A stretch of DNA of 64,000 nt from Clostridium saccharobutylicum DSM 13864 (GCF_000473995.1 NC_022571.1:663501-727500); one strand, 5' to 3'; counted from the first letter of the stretch, positions 45,678 to 55,701 are shown. Numbers and translations: made by a program. Notes: generated by a model from the letters alone, not told the origin.

Positions 45678-47588
45678 TTGAAAAAAATATTAAAAACTAA
45701 AAAGGCAATAGCATTCTTAACGAGCTTATTCCTTACAACCACATTAATTACAGCGTTCCCAATTGTAGGACATGCTACAGAAAATGGAAAAACATTTGAT
45801 ATTGTTGAAGTTACAGATTTTCATGGAACATTAAAAGATTCATCAGGAAATCCAGTTGCAGGAGTTTTAGCTGATAGAATAGGAAATGTAAAAAAATCAA
45901 ATCCAGATAGGACACTAATCTTAGGTGGAGGAGATTTATATCAAGGGTCTGCATTATCAAACCTTGTAAAAGGGGTGTCAGTTCAAAAGGTAATGTCTAA
46001 AATTGGAATGGAAGTAACAGCTCTTGGAAATCACGAATTCGATTGGGGTCTAGATACAATTATAAATACAACTATGAAAGATGCATCATATTCAATAGTT
46101 TGTAGTAATCTTTATAATAAGCAAACAGGCAAGAGGGTATTTGAACCATATAAAATTATAACTAAAGATGGTGTTAGGATTGCAGTTGTTGGTGGAATAA
46201 CACTTGAAACACCAATAACATCAACACCTAAATATGTAAAAGACTACGAATTTACTGATATTGCAAATGAAATTAATTCAGTTGCAGCAGAAATAAAGGA
46301 AAATAATTTAGCGGATGTAACAATAGCTTTAGTTCATGAAGGAGATAATGGTGATAATACCACAGGAAAAATCTTTGATATAACTAATAAGCTAAAAAAT
46401 GTAGACGCAGTATTCGCAGGACATAGTCACACTAAAACAGCAGCAATAGCTAAAATTACAAATATTCCAATTTTTATTGCAAGTGTTTATGGTAAAGGAT
46501 ACATAGATGCTAAGTTTAAAATAACTGATGATAAGAAAGTTGTATTTGATGCACCAAGTATTAATACTAGTTTTGTAGCTTTAGATAACGAAAATGGGTA
46601 TAAAGCAAGTAATCCAAAAACAGATAGTGATGTTGATAAAATTGTAGACGAGTTTAGCAAAAATGTAGAACCATTAACAAATGAAGTTATAGGGCAAAAT
46701 GCAGATAAAGATTTAACAAGAAAATTGGATGCTTCTCCATATGGCTCATCGATTTTAGGAAATTGGGCTGCAGATGTTACAAGAAATGCAGTTAAAGCCG
46801 ATGTTGGATTTCAAAATAATGGTGGACTTAGAATAGACATACCAAAAGGTAAAATTACAGTAGGCACTATGTGGCAATTTATGCCTTTTGATAACACTAT
46901 TTTTAAATTAAGTATGACAAAGGCTCAAATAAAAGAGGCATTGGAGCAAAATGTTGCAGATGGTAGTAAGGGGTTCCAAGTATCAGGAATTAAATTTACT
47001 TATAATTCAAATCTTCCATCGGGACAAAGAGTTAAGTCTATAACAAGAGAAGATGGAACTGAAATTAGTGATACTGAAAGTTTATCTGTAGCTATTCCTG
47101 ATTTTATGGCTCAAGGTGGAGATGGATTTAGTGCATTCAAAAAATATGGTGGATCTAATGTTTCCAATGATACTCATATTTATGTTAGAGATGCACTAAT
47201 AGATTGGTGTAAATCCAATAAAGATAAGAATGATAAAAACACAATACCAAATGCTGATGTTGCAAGGATGATTAACGATAGGACAAGCAATGCTGCAGCT
47301 TGGAAAAGTGAAGGCCAGAATTGGAAATATGTTAAAGACGGAAGTGCTGTTACTGGATGGAATGAAATTCAAGGTAAATGGTATCTAATGGATTCAACAG
47401 GCATAATGCAAAAAGGTTGGAATAAAGTTGATGAAAAGTGGTATTATTTAAATGATAATGGAGCTATGGTAACAGGTTGGATATATGTAGATGGAAATTG
47501 GTACTATTTATATTCTGATGGTTCTATGGCAAGTAGTATAACAGTTGATAGTTACACAGTTGATGAAAATGGAGCTTGGGTTGCATAA
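45678..47588 (+). CDS. Secreted 5'-nucleotidase/UshA-type phosphoesterase with cell-wall-binding repeats
   Basis: A 636-residue extracellular enzyme releasing phosphate or nucleosides. The signal peptide is residues 1-35. The metallophosphatase domain has VTDFHGTL, GGDLYQGS, GNHEFDWG, and GHSHTK metal motifs. A 5'-nucleotidase C-terminal domain follows (FQNNGGLRIDIPKG, ALEQNVADGSKGF). The last about 75 residues hold three to four choline-binding-type repeats (GWNEIQGKWYLMDSTG, GWNKVDEKWYYLNDNG, GWIYVDGNWYYLYSDG) for cell-wall attachment. TTG start at 45678 with AGGGGTGA. The gene stands alone, divergent from the xylan operon. Confidence 0.93.
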   Translation: MKKILKTKKAIAFLTSLFLTTTLITAFPIVGHATENGKTFDIVEVTDFHGTLKDSSGNPVAGVLADRIGNVKKSNPDRTLILGGGDLYQGSALSNLVKGVSVQKVMSKIGMEVTALGNHEFDWGLDTIINTTMKDASYSIVCSNLYNKQTGKRVFEPYKIITKDGVRIAVVGGITLETPITSTPKYVKDYEFTDIANEINSVAAEIKENNLADVTIALVHEGDNGDNTTGKIFDITNKLKNVDAVFAGHSHTKTAAIAKITNIPIFIASVYGKGYIDAKFKITDDKKVVFDAPSINTSFVALDNENGYKASNPKTDSDVDKIVDEFSKNVEPLTNEVIGQNADKDLTRKLDASPYGSSILGNWAADVTRNAVKADVGFQNNGGLRIDIPKGKITVGTMWQFMPFDNTIFKLSMTKAQIKEALEQNVADGSKGFQVSGIKFTYNSNLPSGQRVKSITREDGTEISDTESLSVAIPDFMAQGGDGFSAFKKYGGSNVSNDTHIYVRDALIDWCKSNKDKNDKNTIPNADVARMINDRTSNAAAWKSEGQNWKYVKDGSAVTGWNEIQGKWYLMDSTGIMQKGWNKVDEKWYYLNDNGAMVTGWIYVDGNWYYLYSDGSMASSITVDSYTVDENGAWVA

Positions 47589-47712
47589 AACTAAAATTAA
47601 GACACATGAAAGAATGAAAAATGTATTTTGTTAAGTAGCGAACTAGTGAAGTTAATATAAATACAATAAAGATTAAAAAAATATTGATAGTCATTCATTT
47701 GCAGACTTATCA

Positions 47713-47782
47713 AGGCACATTCAAAAAATAACAAGTCCATCTGCCAAGATTATTTTGTACTTGTTATTTTCTTTTATGTGCC
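47713..47782. repeat. 70-bp deletion derivative of the family-1 repeat
   Basis: Starts GGCACATTCAAAAAATAAC, has AAGTCCATCTGCCAAGATTA and ends ACTTGTTATT...ATGTGCC. Another lone left end (GACACATGAAAGAATG) is at about 47601. No gene lies in the 47589-47880 gap. Confidence 0.8.
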
Positions 47783-47880
47783 TAAAATGAATAACTATCA
47801 ATTTTTTATAGAGAAATTTTTTATGCTGTGATTAGAAAATATAATTTAGTACGTGAAAATAAATATAGAATTTTTTAAAA

Positions 47881-49674
47881 CTATATATTATCTGTAACAG
47901 TTAGAATTTTATCATTAGAATATTTATTCCAATTTTTTTTCCAAGATTTAATGCATTCATATAAGATTATAATCAGCATAGCAAGTATTATAAAAGATAA
48001 TATAGTTAGTACAGTTTTTCCATTTGGAATATAGTTATCAAATATATTTTCAATAGATGCAGTTATTGTTGTTACTGAAATAAATATCATAGGTAATATT
48101 GTTATAGGAGTATATTTCCTTTTACCCATATCAATAAGTACTGAGGTACCAATTGCAAATGCTATTCCAGCAAGAGTTTGGTTAGCTACACCAAATAATG
48201 GCCATATAGTTGAGATATTGCCACTATAAAGTAGTGAACCCCATGTAACTGACATCAATGCACTAAAGAATATTAGGTTGAATTTAGACTCTTTTTTAGC
48301 TAGTGGTTTATACATTTTACCGAATAAATCTTGCAATAAATATCTTCCTATTCTTGTACCAGAGTCTATAGTTGTTAAGATAAATAAAGCTTCAAACATT
48401 ATACAGAAGTGATACCAGTAAGGCATTATCTTAGATAGAATTGGTATATTATGAAATACGTATGTCATACCAACTGCTAAAGATACAGAACCACCAGGTC
48501 TTCCAGAAAGTGTTTCACCAACAAGAGATTCGAGCATTCCTAAATCTTTTGGAACTAAATTTAATTTTTCAAAAACATCTGGTAATGAGTTTATTGCAAA
48601 ATAATCAGCTGTTGGTAAAGCAGTAGCAGCGATTAATGCCATTAATGCTACAAAGGCTTCAAGTACCATAGAGCCATAACCTATTGGATAAATATCTTTT
48701 TCATTTTTAATTAACTTAGGAGTAGTACCAGTACTTATAAGTGAATGGAAGCCTGATAATGCACCACAAGCTATTGTTATAAATAAGAAAGGAAAGACTT
48801 TACCACCAACAACTGGACCGCCACCATGAACGTATTGTGTTATTGCTGGCATTTGAAGTTGTGGTCTAACTAATATTATTCCTACAACTAAAGCACCGAT
48901 TACTCCAAGTTTCATATAAGTACTTAAGTAATCACGAGGTAATAATAATAACCATACAGGTAAAGCGGCAGCACAAAATCCATACAATGCCAATACAACT
49001 GATAATTGCTTGGTATTAAGAGTTAAAAAATGTCCTAGTGCTGTATTTTCAATTTGTGGTCCAAAGATAACTGCAAGTAATATTAAAGTCATTCCTATTA
49101 TAGTACCTTCGACTATTTTACCAGGTCTTATATATTTTAGATAAATCCCAACAAAGATTGCAATAGGAATAGTTGAACCAACAGTAAATGTTCCCCATGG
49201 ACTATTATAAAGTGAATTAACAACTGGTAAACCAAGACCAGCCATTGTAATTATAAGTATAAAAATAACAGAAATTGAAGTTATAAAGCCAATCCTCTTG
49301 CCTAAAGTTCGCTTGGCAATTTCAGCTATGGACTCGCCATCAAATCTAACTGATGCAAATAACATTATAATATCATGTACTGCACCTGCTGCAACAGATC
49401 CTATTAATATCCATAGTGCTCCTGGAAGATATCCAAATTGAGCAGCTAATACTGGACCTATAAGAGGACCTGCACCTGCAATAGCAGCAAAATGATGTCC
49501 TAAAAGCACCCATTTATTTGTAGGTACGTAGTCTTTACCATCATTGTAGATTTCAGATGGAACTTTTCTAGTTTCATCTAAAACTAATACTTTCGCTGCA
49601 ATAAAAGCGCCATAAAACCTATAACCAAGAATTAAAATTAATGCGCCAATGATTACTAAAACAATAGAATTCAT
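47881..49674 (-). CDS. cstA: CstA-family carbon starvation / peptide-pyruvate transporter
   Basis: A 597-residue membrane protein with about sixteen hydrophobic segments. GHHFAAIAGAGPLIGPVLAAQFGYLPG near the N-terminus and the FHSLISTGTTPKL motif are typical of CstA/BtsT proteins, which import pyruvate or peptides when carbon is scarce. The longer frame from 49725 is rejected: GGGGGAAG lies just before ATG 49674. It stands as a single gene; regulation is not visible. Confidence 0.93.
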   Translation of the reverse strand: MNSIVLVIIGALILILGYRFYGAFIAAKVLVLDETRKVPSEIYNDGKDYVPTNKWVLLGHHFAAIAGAGPLIGPVLAAQFGYLPGALWILIGSVAAGAVHDIIMLFASVRFDGESIAEIAKRTLGKRIGFITSISVIFILIITMAGLGLPVVNSLYNSPWGTFTVGSTIPIAIFVGIYLKYIRPGKIVEGTIIGMTLILLAVIFGPQIENTALGHFLTLNTKQLSVVLALYGFCAAALPVWLLLLPRDYLSTYMKLGVIGALVVGIILVRPQLQMPAITQYVHGGGPVVGGKVFPFLFITIACGALSGFHSLISTGTTPKLIKNEKDIYPIGYGSMVLEAFVALMALIAATALPTADYFAINSLPDVFEKLNLVPKDLGMLESLVGETLSGRPGGSVSLAVGMTYVFHNIPILSKIMPYWYHFCIMFEALFILTTIDSGTRIGRYLLQDLFGKMYKPLAKKESKFNLIFFSALMSVTWGSLLYSGNISTIWPLFGVANQTLAGIAFAIGTSVLIDMGKRKYTPITILPMIFISVTTITASIENIFDNYIPNGKTVLTILSFIILAMLIIILYECIKSWKKNWNKYSNDKILTVTDNI

Positions 49675-49841
49675 ATTTACTTCCCCCTTTTGTAAATGTT
49701 TAACTCTCAATATATAATTTATCACTAAAATATGTAATTTACAATAAAATCCAACAAAAAAGAACTAATTATGGTAAAGATAATCATTTGTGCTATTATC
49801 AAGATGAAAGTGAATGTGTTAGAATCGTTAGTTTAGGATTA

Positions 49842-49898
49842 GGCACATGAAAGAAAATAACAAGTCGAAAATGTCCTGATTATTTTTTTGAATGTGCT
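49842..49898. repeat. 57-bp deletion derivative of the family-1 repeat
   Basis: GGCACATGAAAGAAAATAAC, CAAGTCGAAAATG, then TTTTTTTGAATGTGCT. It lies in the 49675-50260 gap between cstA and cls, which also holds a full-length repeat and no gene. Confidence 0.82.
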
Positions 49899-50044
49899 TT
49901 AGTACTTTCATCAGGAATATAAATTAATGAGGGAAGATGTTCGTTACTTGAAAAAGGAATGAATTTTGTATATAACAATATTAATGAAGAGCATGATTTT
50001 AGTTATAATAAGTTATTATGATACAATAGTATAATAATAGATAA

Positions 50045-50202
50045 GGCACATTCTAATAAACAACAAGTCCATTTGCCAGCCTATTTCCCATCATGCTGCG
50101 TCGGTAAATTGACCTAATAGACACGCTATGAGGGCAATTCACCTCCTTGCCTAATGAAAAATATCCATGGCAAATTGGATTTGTTATTTATTTTCACGTG
50201 CC
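50045..50202 (-). repeat. Full-length family-1 repeat, reverse orientation
   Basis: 158 bases from GGCACATTCT to CACGTGCC. The core CTAATAGACACGCTATGAGG and CACCTCCTTGCC is the reverse complement of the core at 1192. Inner arms AACAACAAGTCCATTTGCC / GGCAAATTGGATTTGTT are well preserved. It ends 59 bases before cls. Confidence 0.92.
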
Positions 50203-50260
50203 TAAAATTTATTCTATTATCTACATGTGAATATTTCATAGTAAAAGGAAGTGAGAGAAT

Positions 50261-51694
50261 ATGGATATAATTTTAGTTTTATCAGTTGTAGTTTTAGTTT
50301 TAAATATATTTTTCTCATTATCATTAATCTTTATAGAGAGAAAGGATCCAACTACAACATGGGCTTGGCTTTTAATATTATTGGTGTTGCCTGGCTTAGG
50401 ATTTATGATATATGTTGTGCTTGGACAAAATTTAAGTAGGCAAAAGATTTTTAAGGAAAAAATAAAAGTCGATCAAGACAAAAGAAAAAATATAAATGAC
50501 AAATATGAATCGAATATCCATTACCATGATGGTGGAGAACGTTTTTTAGATTTAAGAAGAATGAATTTAAATCATTCAGGTGCAAAATATACAACAAATA
50601 ATAATGTAAAAGTATATATAGATGGTGAAGATAAGTTTAAACAATTAATTGAAGATATAAGAAATGCAAAAAGATATATTCATATGCAATATTATATATT
50701 TAAAAATGATATTCTTGGAAAAGCTATAATAAAAGAACTCACTAAAAAGGCAGCATGTGGATTAGAAGTTAGATTATTAGTAGATAGTATGGGATCTCGT
50801 AATTTAACAAAAAAAGCACTTGAAAAATATTTAAATTGTGGAGGAAAATTTTCTATATTTTTTCCGGGAATTTTACCACATATAAATACTCGTATAAACT
50901 ATAGAAACCATAGAAAAATAGTTGTAATTGATGGAGAGTATGGTTATGTTGGAGGATTTAATGTAGGAAAGGAATACATAAATAAAGATCCTAAAGTAGG
51001 ATTTTGGAGAGATACTCATGTAAAAATTGAAGGGGAAGCAGTTGATGATTTAAATGAAAGATTTTTGCTTGATTGGTGTTATGCAGCACAGGAAGAAATA
51101 GATGATTATGATAAATATTCATTAAAAGATAGAAAGACAGTTGGAGATGTTGGGATACAAATAGTAACTAGTGGACCTGACCATAAAGAGGAATACATTA
51201 GAAATGCATATATTAAGCTTATAAATAATGCAAAGCAAAATGTATACCTTGAAACACCATATTTAGTTCCAGATTCGCCTATATTAGAATCATTAAAAAT
51301 ATCAGCATTATCTGGTGTTGATGTAAGAATAATAATACCAGGTAAACCAGATCACTTTTTTATGCAATGGGCAGCAAGCTCTTATATAGGGGAATTATTA
51401 GAAGCAGGAATAAAAATATATAGATATCAGAATGGATTTATTCATGCTAAGACAATAGTTGCAGATAGTGCAGTAATAAGTATAGGAACAGCTAATATGG
51501 ATATTAGGAGTTTTAAATTAAATTTTGAAGTTAATGCATTTATTTATGATGATAGAATTGCAAAAGAAGGGGAAATGCAATTTATGAAAGATATCAAAGA
51601 TTCAGAACAACTAACAAAAGAAGTATATGATAATAGAAGTTTTTCTATTAGAATTAAAGAATCATTAATTAGATTAGTATCACCAATACTATAA
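50261..51694 (+). CDS. cls: Cardiolipin synthase (phospholipase D family)
   Basis: A 477-residue membrane enzyme joining two phosphatidylglycerols into cardiolipin. Two N-terminal membrane segments (about 3-23 and 33-55, the second with TTTWAWLLILLVLPGLGF). Two HKD motifs: HRKIVVIDGEYGYVGG and HAKTIVADSAVISIGTAN. Length and order match Bacillus-type ClsA. GGAAGTGAGAG precedes the ATG. Single gene between repeats. Confidence 0.95.
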   Translation: MDIILVLSVVVLVLNIFFSLSLIFIERKDPTTTWAWLLILLVLPGLGFMIYVVLGQNLSRQKIFKEKIKVDQDKRKNINDKYESNIHYHDGGERFLDLRRMNLNHSGAKYTTNNNVKVYIDGEDKFKQLIEDIRNAKRYIHMQYYIFKNDILGKAIIKELTKKAACGLEVRLLVDSMGSRNLTKKALEKYLNCGGKFSIFFPGILPHINTRINYRNHRKIVVIDGEYGYVGGFNVGKEYINKDPKVGFWRDTHVKIEGEAVDDLNERFLLDWCYAAQEEIDDYDKYSLKDRKTVGDVGIQIVTSGPDHKEEYIRNAYIKLINNAKQNVYLETPYLVPDSPILESLKISALSGVDVRIIIPGKPDHFFMQWAASSYIGELLEAGIKIYRYQNGFIHAKTIVADSAVISIGTANMDIRSFKLNFEVNAFIYDDRIAKEGEMQFMKDIKDSEQLTKEVYDNRSFSIRIKESLIRLVSPIL

Positions 51695-51698
51695 TATT

Positions 51699-51858
51699 AA
51701 TCATAATCAAAAAAATAACAAGTCAATATGCGAGTATATGTCTTGTCAAACTTCGTAAACATATTAATCTAATAACATGTTATTAGTGAATTGTACTTTC
51801 TTGTTTGATGCAAAATATACATAGCATTTTAGACTTGTTATTTTATTTACATATGATT
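51699..51858 (-). repeat. Diverged full-length family-1 repeat, reverse orientation
   Basis: About 160 bases. AAAATAACAAGTCAATATGC at the left pairs with ATTTTAGACTTGTTATTTTA at the right, and the core CTAATAACATGTTATTAGTG plus CTTTCTTGTTTGATG corresponds to the reverse core. The outer GGCACAT/ATGTGCC ends have decayed to AATCATAATC and CATATGATT. Confidence 0.7.
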
Positions 51859-52019
51859 TAAATAATTTTAGATGGCTTTACAATATTATCTTGGTAATAA
51901 CATTGCAATTACTGCACAATATAAAAGTAAAGATGAATAAGACCCAATCAAAAAAGCTTTGATATATATTATCAAATAATGTAATATCTAATAATGGATA
52001 CCAAGGAAAAATTATATAG

Positions 52020-52050
52020 GGCACATGGACTCGTTAATTTTTGAATGTGC
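52020..52050. repeat. 31-bp minimal family-1 derivative
   Basis: GGCACATGGACTCGTTAATT followed by TTTGAATGTGC: both ends with almost nothing between. It is the smallest copy in the window and lies 44 bases before the MFS gene. The 51695-52093 gap otherwise has no gene. Confidence 0.75.
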
Positions 52051-52093
52051 GTAAATATAAAAAAGAAATTAATTTTATAGATTGGAGTATAGC

Positions 52094-53272
52094 ATGAAAG
52101 ACAAAATTAAATTCTATTATTCATTATCTACATTTATAAATTATGGGGTAATGAGTATTGTAACGACTTTTTATGTACCGTATTTAAATCAAGTAGTTGG
52201 ATTATCATTAAGTGAAGTAGGAAAAGTAGTTTCAATAGGAGCATTATTTGCGATTATTTCACAACAAATCCTAGTAGGTAAATTTTCTGCAATTCACAAT
52301 AAGAAAAAGTTTGTAATGATTCATTTAAGTGCATTAGTTTGTATGATACTATTTTTAATGTTTATAAATAAATCAATTATTTATCTTTACGCAATTCTAT
52401 ATGGAATTATTGTGCAGACATCAAGTACGATTTATGAAGTATATGTTGAAGGAATGTGCAGTAAACAAAAAATGGAATACTCACAAATAAGAAAATGGGG
52501 ATCTATAGGTTTTGGATGCATAGTACTTTTAAGTGGTACTATGATTTTAAAATATGGATTTAAAAGCATACATATTTTAGGAGCTGTAATGACAGCCTTA
52601 ATTGTATTTATAATAGCTTCAAAATTTAAAAATATTGATTCAAAAGAACAAAGAAGCACATTGAAATTAAAGGATATATTAAAAAATAAAAATTCAATCA
52701 TCCTTGCAATTTCAAATGTTCTAATTATTGGTACTTATACTGCAATAGAATTTGCATATTCAACTTATTTAATACAGATAACAGAAAATGCTGATTTAGC
52801 TAACTCTATATACAGTAAATCTATATTCTCAAGAGTTGTTTTAGAATTTTTGTCATTTATGTTTGTTGGAAAATTTCTAAACCATAAAGATCCTAAGAAA
52901 TATTTAATTATGGCGTTTTTTATAGCAGCAACAAGGATATTATTATTCTCAACTTCAAATGTTATTTTAGTTGTATTAGGTGATCAATTACATGGAGTAA
53001 TGTATGCATGTTATCTAACATTTTTATTTAAATATATTAGAAATGTTGTAGATGACAATTTAGTAGCAGGAACATATTCACTTGTAAATGTACTAGGGTC
53101 AGCAGGTGCAAATTTTATATATCCCCAGATGTTTAGTGCAATTCAAGTGAAATTTGGATATTCAATTATGTATTTAGTCGGATTTTTCATTATTTTCATG
53201 TTCACTTTGATTTCAATTAAAATGCTTCCTAAAGAAAAAGTGTATGATAATAACACTAAAGTTGTAGTATAG
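52094..53272 (+). CDS. MFS transporter, MFS_1-like / LacY-like group
   Basis: A 392-residue transporter with about twelve membrane segments. The loop after helix 2 carries KFSAIHNKKK, and RKWGSIGFG lies in helix 5, features of the LacY/NupG-like MFS group rather than drug exporters. Substrate unknown, perhaps a sugar or nucleoside. ATG 52094 is preceded by TTGGAG; the frame from TTG 52082 is less likely. A long hairpin lies 32 bases after the stop. Confidence 0.87.
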   Translation: MKDKIKFYYSLSTFINYGVMSIVTTFYVPYLNQVVGLSLSEVGKVVSIGALFAIISQQILVGKFSAIHNKKKFVMIHLSALVCMILFLMFINKSIIYLYAILYGIIVQTSSTIYEVYVEGMCSKQKMEYSQIRKWGSIGFGCIVLLSGTMILKYGFKSIHILGAVMTALIVFIIASKFKNIDSKEQRSTLKLKDILKNKNSIILAISNVLIIGTYTAIEFAYSTYLIQITENADLANSIYSKSIFSRVVLEFLSFMFVGKFLNHKDPKKYLIMAFFIAATRILLFSTSNVILVVLGDQLHGVMYACYLTFLFKYIRNVVDDNLVAGTYSLVNVLGSAGANFIYPQMFSAIQVKFGYSIMYLVGFFIIFMFTLISIKMLPKEKVYDNNTKVVV

Positions 53273-53304
53273 ACAAACAACTTTGAATTAGGCGGCAGCT
53301 AACC

Positions 53305-53425
53305 GAAATAAGGGTGAATTCTTTTGCTCGGTTGCTTAGATAATTTGACTGTGGATTTCTAACAGTAGAAATCCTACAGCCAAATTATCAATGCAACGCT
53401 ACGCAAAAGAATTCACCCTTATTTC
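53305..53425 (+). repeat. Long hairpin element (family 2), 121 bases
   Basis: Outer arms 53305-53327 and 53403-53425 are perfectly complementary over 23 bases (GAAATAAGGGTGAATTC...). Inside, GATAATTTG/CAAATTATC and a CTGTGGATTTCTA/TAGAAATCC-TACAG stem continue it to a 4-base loop. Flanks are GCTAACC at the left and CTAGTGTAG at the right; both recur at the element at 54102. It follows the MFS stop codon by 32 bases. Confidence 0.88.
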
Positions 53426-53676
53426 TAGTGTAGAACTTTAAATATAGTTAATAATATGTTTATCCATAGAGGAGATTTCTTATTTATAGGACATTGTGAT
53501 TAAACAAAATTTTACAACAAGCAAATCGTTATAACTTCATATGTTAAGTAGTTATTTTTTATATAATTGTTGCACAAACTAGATTTTTTCACATCCTCAT
53601 ATAGATAAACATATATATTGATAAAAGTTATAAATATTATGATTACTAGTGTAGAGTATATAATATTAATTATTAA

Positions 53677-53948
53677 TGTAGAAACAATAAAGTAACAAAT
53701 ATGATTTGGAATGAATATTTGTTATCAGACAAGGAGGCAGATTGTTTTTATAGCGAGCTTATTAGGACAATCTATTGATAAACAGATAAGTGAAAGTCCA
53801 AATCTGTGATTTGGTGTGAATCGCTTAATAAGTGAGTGTTATGCGAATCAAACTTCCTTTTATGAAAAATATACACATTAAAGAAGGGCAGCTATGCTGC
53901 ATATAAGAACATTTATGCCAGATGGACTTGTTATTTTTAGATTGTGCC
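53677..53948 (+). repeat. Family-1 repeat expanded to about 272 bp
   Basis: The left half (AAAGTAACAAATATGATTTGG, TTATCAGACAAGGAGGCAGA, TATAGCGAGCTTATTAGG) and the right end (GATGGACTTGTTATTTTTAG, ATTGTGCC) are clear, but about 110 additional bases lie in the centre, including a short GGGCAGCTATGCTGC hairpin-like part. The 53273-54330 gap of about 1 kb also holds the two family-2 hairpins and a partial copy at about 53985-54015, and no gene. Confidence 0.7.
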
Positions 53949-54101
53949 TAAAATATATAATTACTGAAATTGAATTTATATCTATACTAGAAATCAAGAA
54001 TATTTTTGTGTAGTAGACATTTGAAAATGAGCTGTTCAATGTTCTTAATAGATGGTTAGGATTAAATAAAATCTTATATTAATATTTATAGATAAAACTA
54101 G

Positions 54102-54290
54102 AAATTAGGAATATGTTTTTGTGGAGTGTTTCGTAAGGAATTTTTATGGGTTTGATTCTTAGAGCATAAGTTGTTCCAAATATGCTAGTTCAAAGCTTGA
54201 ATTTGAGGCTAGCATTTTGGGGTCAACTTGTGCTCTTAGAATCATCCATAAAATTCATTAGAAACCGAAACAAAAACATATTCCTAATTT
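54102..54290 (-). repeat. Long hairpin element (family 2), 189 bases, opposite orientation
   Basis: Outer arms 54102-54121 and 54271-54290 are perfectly complementary over 20 bases. Inside, GATTCTTAGAGCA (54154-54166) pairs with TGCTCTTAGAATC (54231-54243) and GCTAG with CTAGC near the centre. Flanks: ACTAG at the left and GGTAAGCGACC at the right, the reverse complements of the flanks of the element at 53305. It lies 40 bases after the stop of the DUF2334 gene on the minus strand, so both elements sit in the same place and orientation relative to a gene end. Confidence 0.85.
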
Positions 54291-54330
54291 TGGTAAGCGA
54301 CCACATAACTTTAAATTTTAAGTCCATTAT

Positions 54331-55701
54331 TTAGATATCTGTTACTTTAATCATTTTGAAGCCCTTTTCTTCTAAGATATCTATTAGTCTTTTTAATGTT
54401 GAGTTATCCTTATATGTAAAGTTAGGAGATCCTGCTTCATCTTCGCTTAGAGAAATATAATCATCTTCTAAACTTGGATGATAAAACACACTTCCCATAT
54501 TATTTATATTAGCATTTTTTAAATTAGCTAAAGTAATATCTTCCTTGCCTTCAGGAATATAATTAAGTGGAGTAGAAATATAGTAAGAAGACTTGTTATA
54601 AGGGCTAAGCTGAGGCTTTGTTAAAGATGCATTATCTAAGCCATAATCATTAAATGGATAGTAAAGAATCTTAAAATATTTTTCAGCAATTTTGTTTTGT
54701 TCAGAAGTAATTTCATAATGAGGGGTTTCAAAGAAACCTATTGGAATATCTAAATAAGAAGCTGTCTCAATAGCTTTTTCAATTTTTTCTTTAAATACGC
54801 CTGTAGAAGGTTCAACTCTTCCAAATTCAAAACTAACGCCAGATTCTTCATTTTTACATTGATGAGTGTATCCATGAAGACCAATTACTCCGTTGTGAGT
54901 TGAAAAATAATCTAGACTATATACCATTTCTGCAATTTCAAAATTATTCTTACTCAAAGGATCATTATCAATATTGTAATTAGGGATTACATACCTTGGA
55001 ATCCATGCAATATGATAAGGAATCTCTCTTTGATACATATAATTTGCTATTATCCTTAGTTTTTCAAAATAATCTTTAGAATAATCTTGTGAGCTTAATC
55101 CAACATCTTCAAATCTTATGAGGCCTATTTGATCTATTTTTGATTTATATGGAGTAATATCTTTCATAACAAAATCATTTGTTTTACAATTGATCGTTTT
55201 TGTATCCTTGTTCCATCTGGTATAGAGATTTAGCATATTTGAAAAATCAGAAAATCCTATATAATATATATCATTTTCGTTTAATAATGATTTTTTTAGA
55301 GAAAATTTATTATTATAGTTTGTAACTATATTGTCTGATAAGTTAATTGAATAATTCTTATCATTAAGTGTTATGTTTAATAAATTTTCATCTTTTTCAA
55401 TTTTTCCATTGAGCTCATGAATAAATTCGTTTAAAGAAATATAATATCTATTTTTATCTAGATATATTGGCAATGTGAGGTTTAAAGTTTTACCATCAAT
55501 TTTAAATATGACATTGTCTTTAGGCATATTGAAACCATTAAAGTTAGTGTAATTTAAACTTAATTCTTTATTTGAACTAGCTGAAGCTTGGTTTGGAGTT
55601 TTTTCTTCAAGTTTATTTTTTATAGAGATTTTGTTGTTGCATCCCATAAAAATAAATGTGAAAAGTGTTAAAAGAATACACAAAAATTTTTTAATCATCA
55701 T
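54331..55701 (-). CDS. DUF2334 polysaccharide-deacetylase-like lipoprotein
   Basis: A 456-residue surface lipoprotein: signal with lipobox FMGC near residue 21, a copper-amine-oxidase-N-like stalk domain (about 65-175, IYLDKNRYYISLNEFIHEL) and a DUF2334 domain (about 180-456). DUF2334 is related to NodB-type polysaccharide deacetylases; here LIRFEDVG provides the first Asp and IGLHGYTHQ the His motif, and PHYEITSEQ a further site. It probably acts on an extracellular polysaccharide; the substrate is unknown. GGTGGA precedes the ATG pair at 55701/55698. Confidence 0.85.
   Translation of the reverse strand: MMIKKFLCILLTLFTFIFMGCNNKISIKNKLEEKTPNQASASSNKELSLNYTNFNGFNMPKDNVIFKIDGKTLNLTLPIYLDKNRYYISLNEFIHELNGKIEKDENLLNITLNDKNYSINLSDNIVTNYNNKFSLKKSLLNENDIYYIGFSDFSNMLNLYTRWNKDTKTINCKTNDFVMKDITPYKSKIDQIGLIRFEDVGLSSQDYSKDYFEKLRIIANYMYQREIPYHIAWIPRYVIPNYNIDNDPLSKNNFEIAEMVYSLDYFSTHNGVIGLHGYTHQCKNEESGVSFEFGRVEPSTGVFKEKIEKAIETASYLDIPIGFFETPHYEITSEQNKIAEKYFKILYYPFNDYGLDNASLTKPQLSPYNKSSYYISTPLNYIPEGKEDITLANLKNANINNMGSVFYHPSLEDDYISLSEDEAGSPNFTYKDNSTLKRLIDILEEKGFKMIKVTDI

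Noticed and set aside
50251-50439. 62-codon frame overlapping the start of cls
   Set aside because: It is in another frame of the cardiolipin synthase N-terminus and has no independent support.
53305-54290. Family-2 hairpins as ordinary terminators
   Set aside because: They are 121-189 nt long, have no T-run after the stem and share flanks; they may influence transcript ends but are more than simple terminators.
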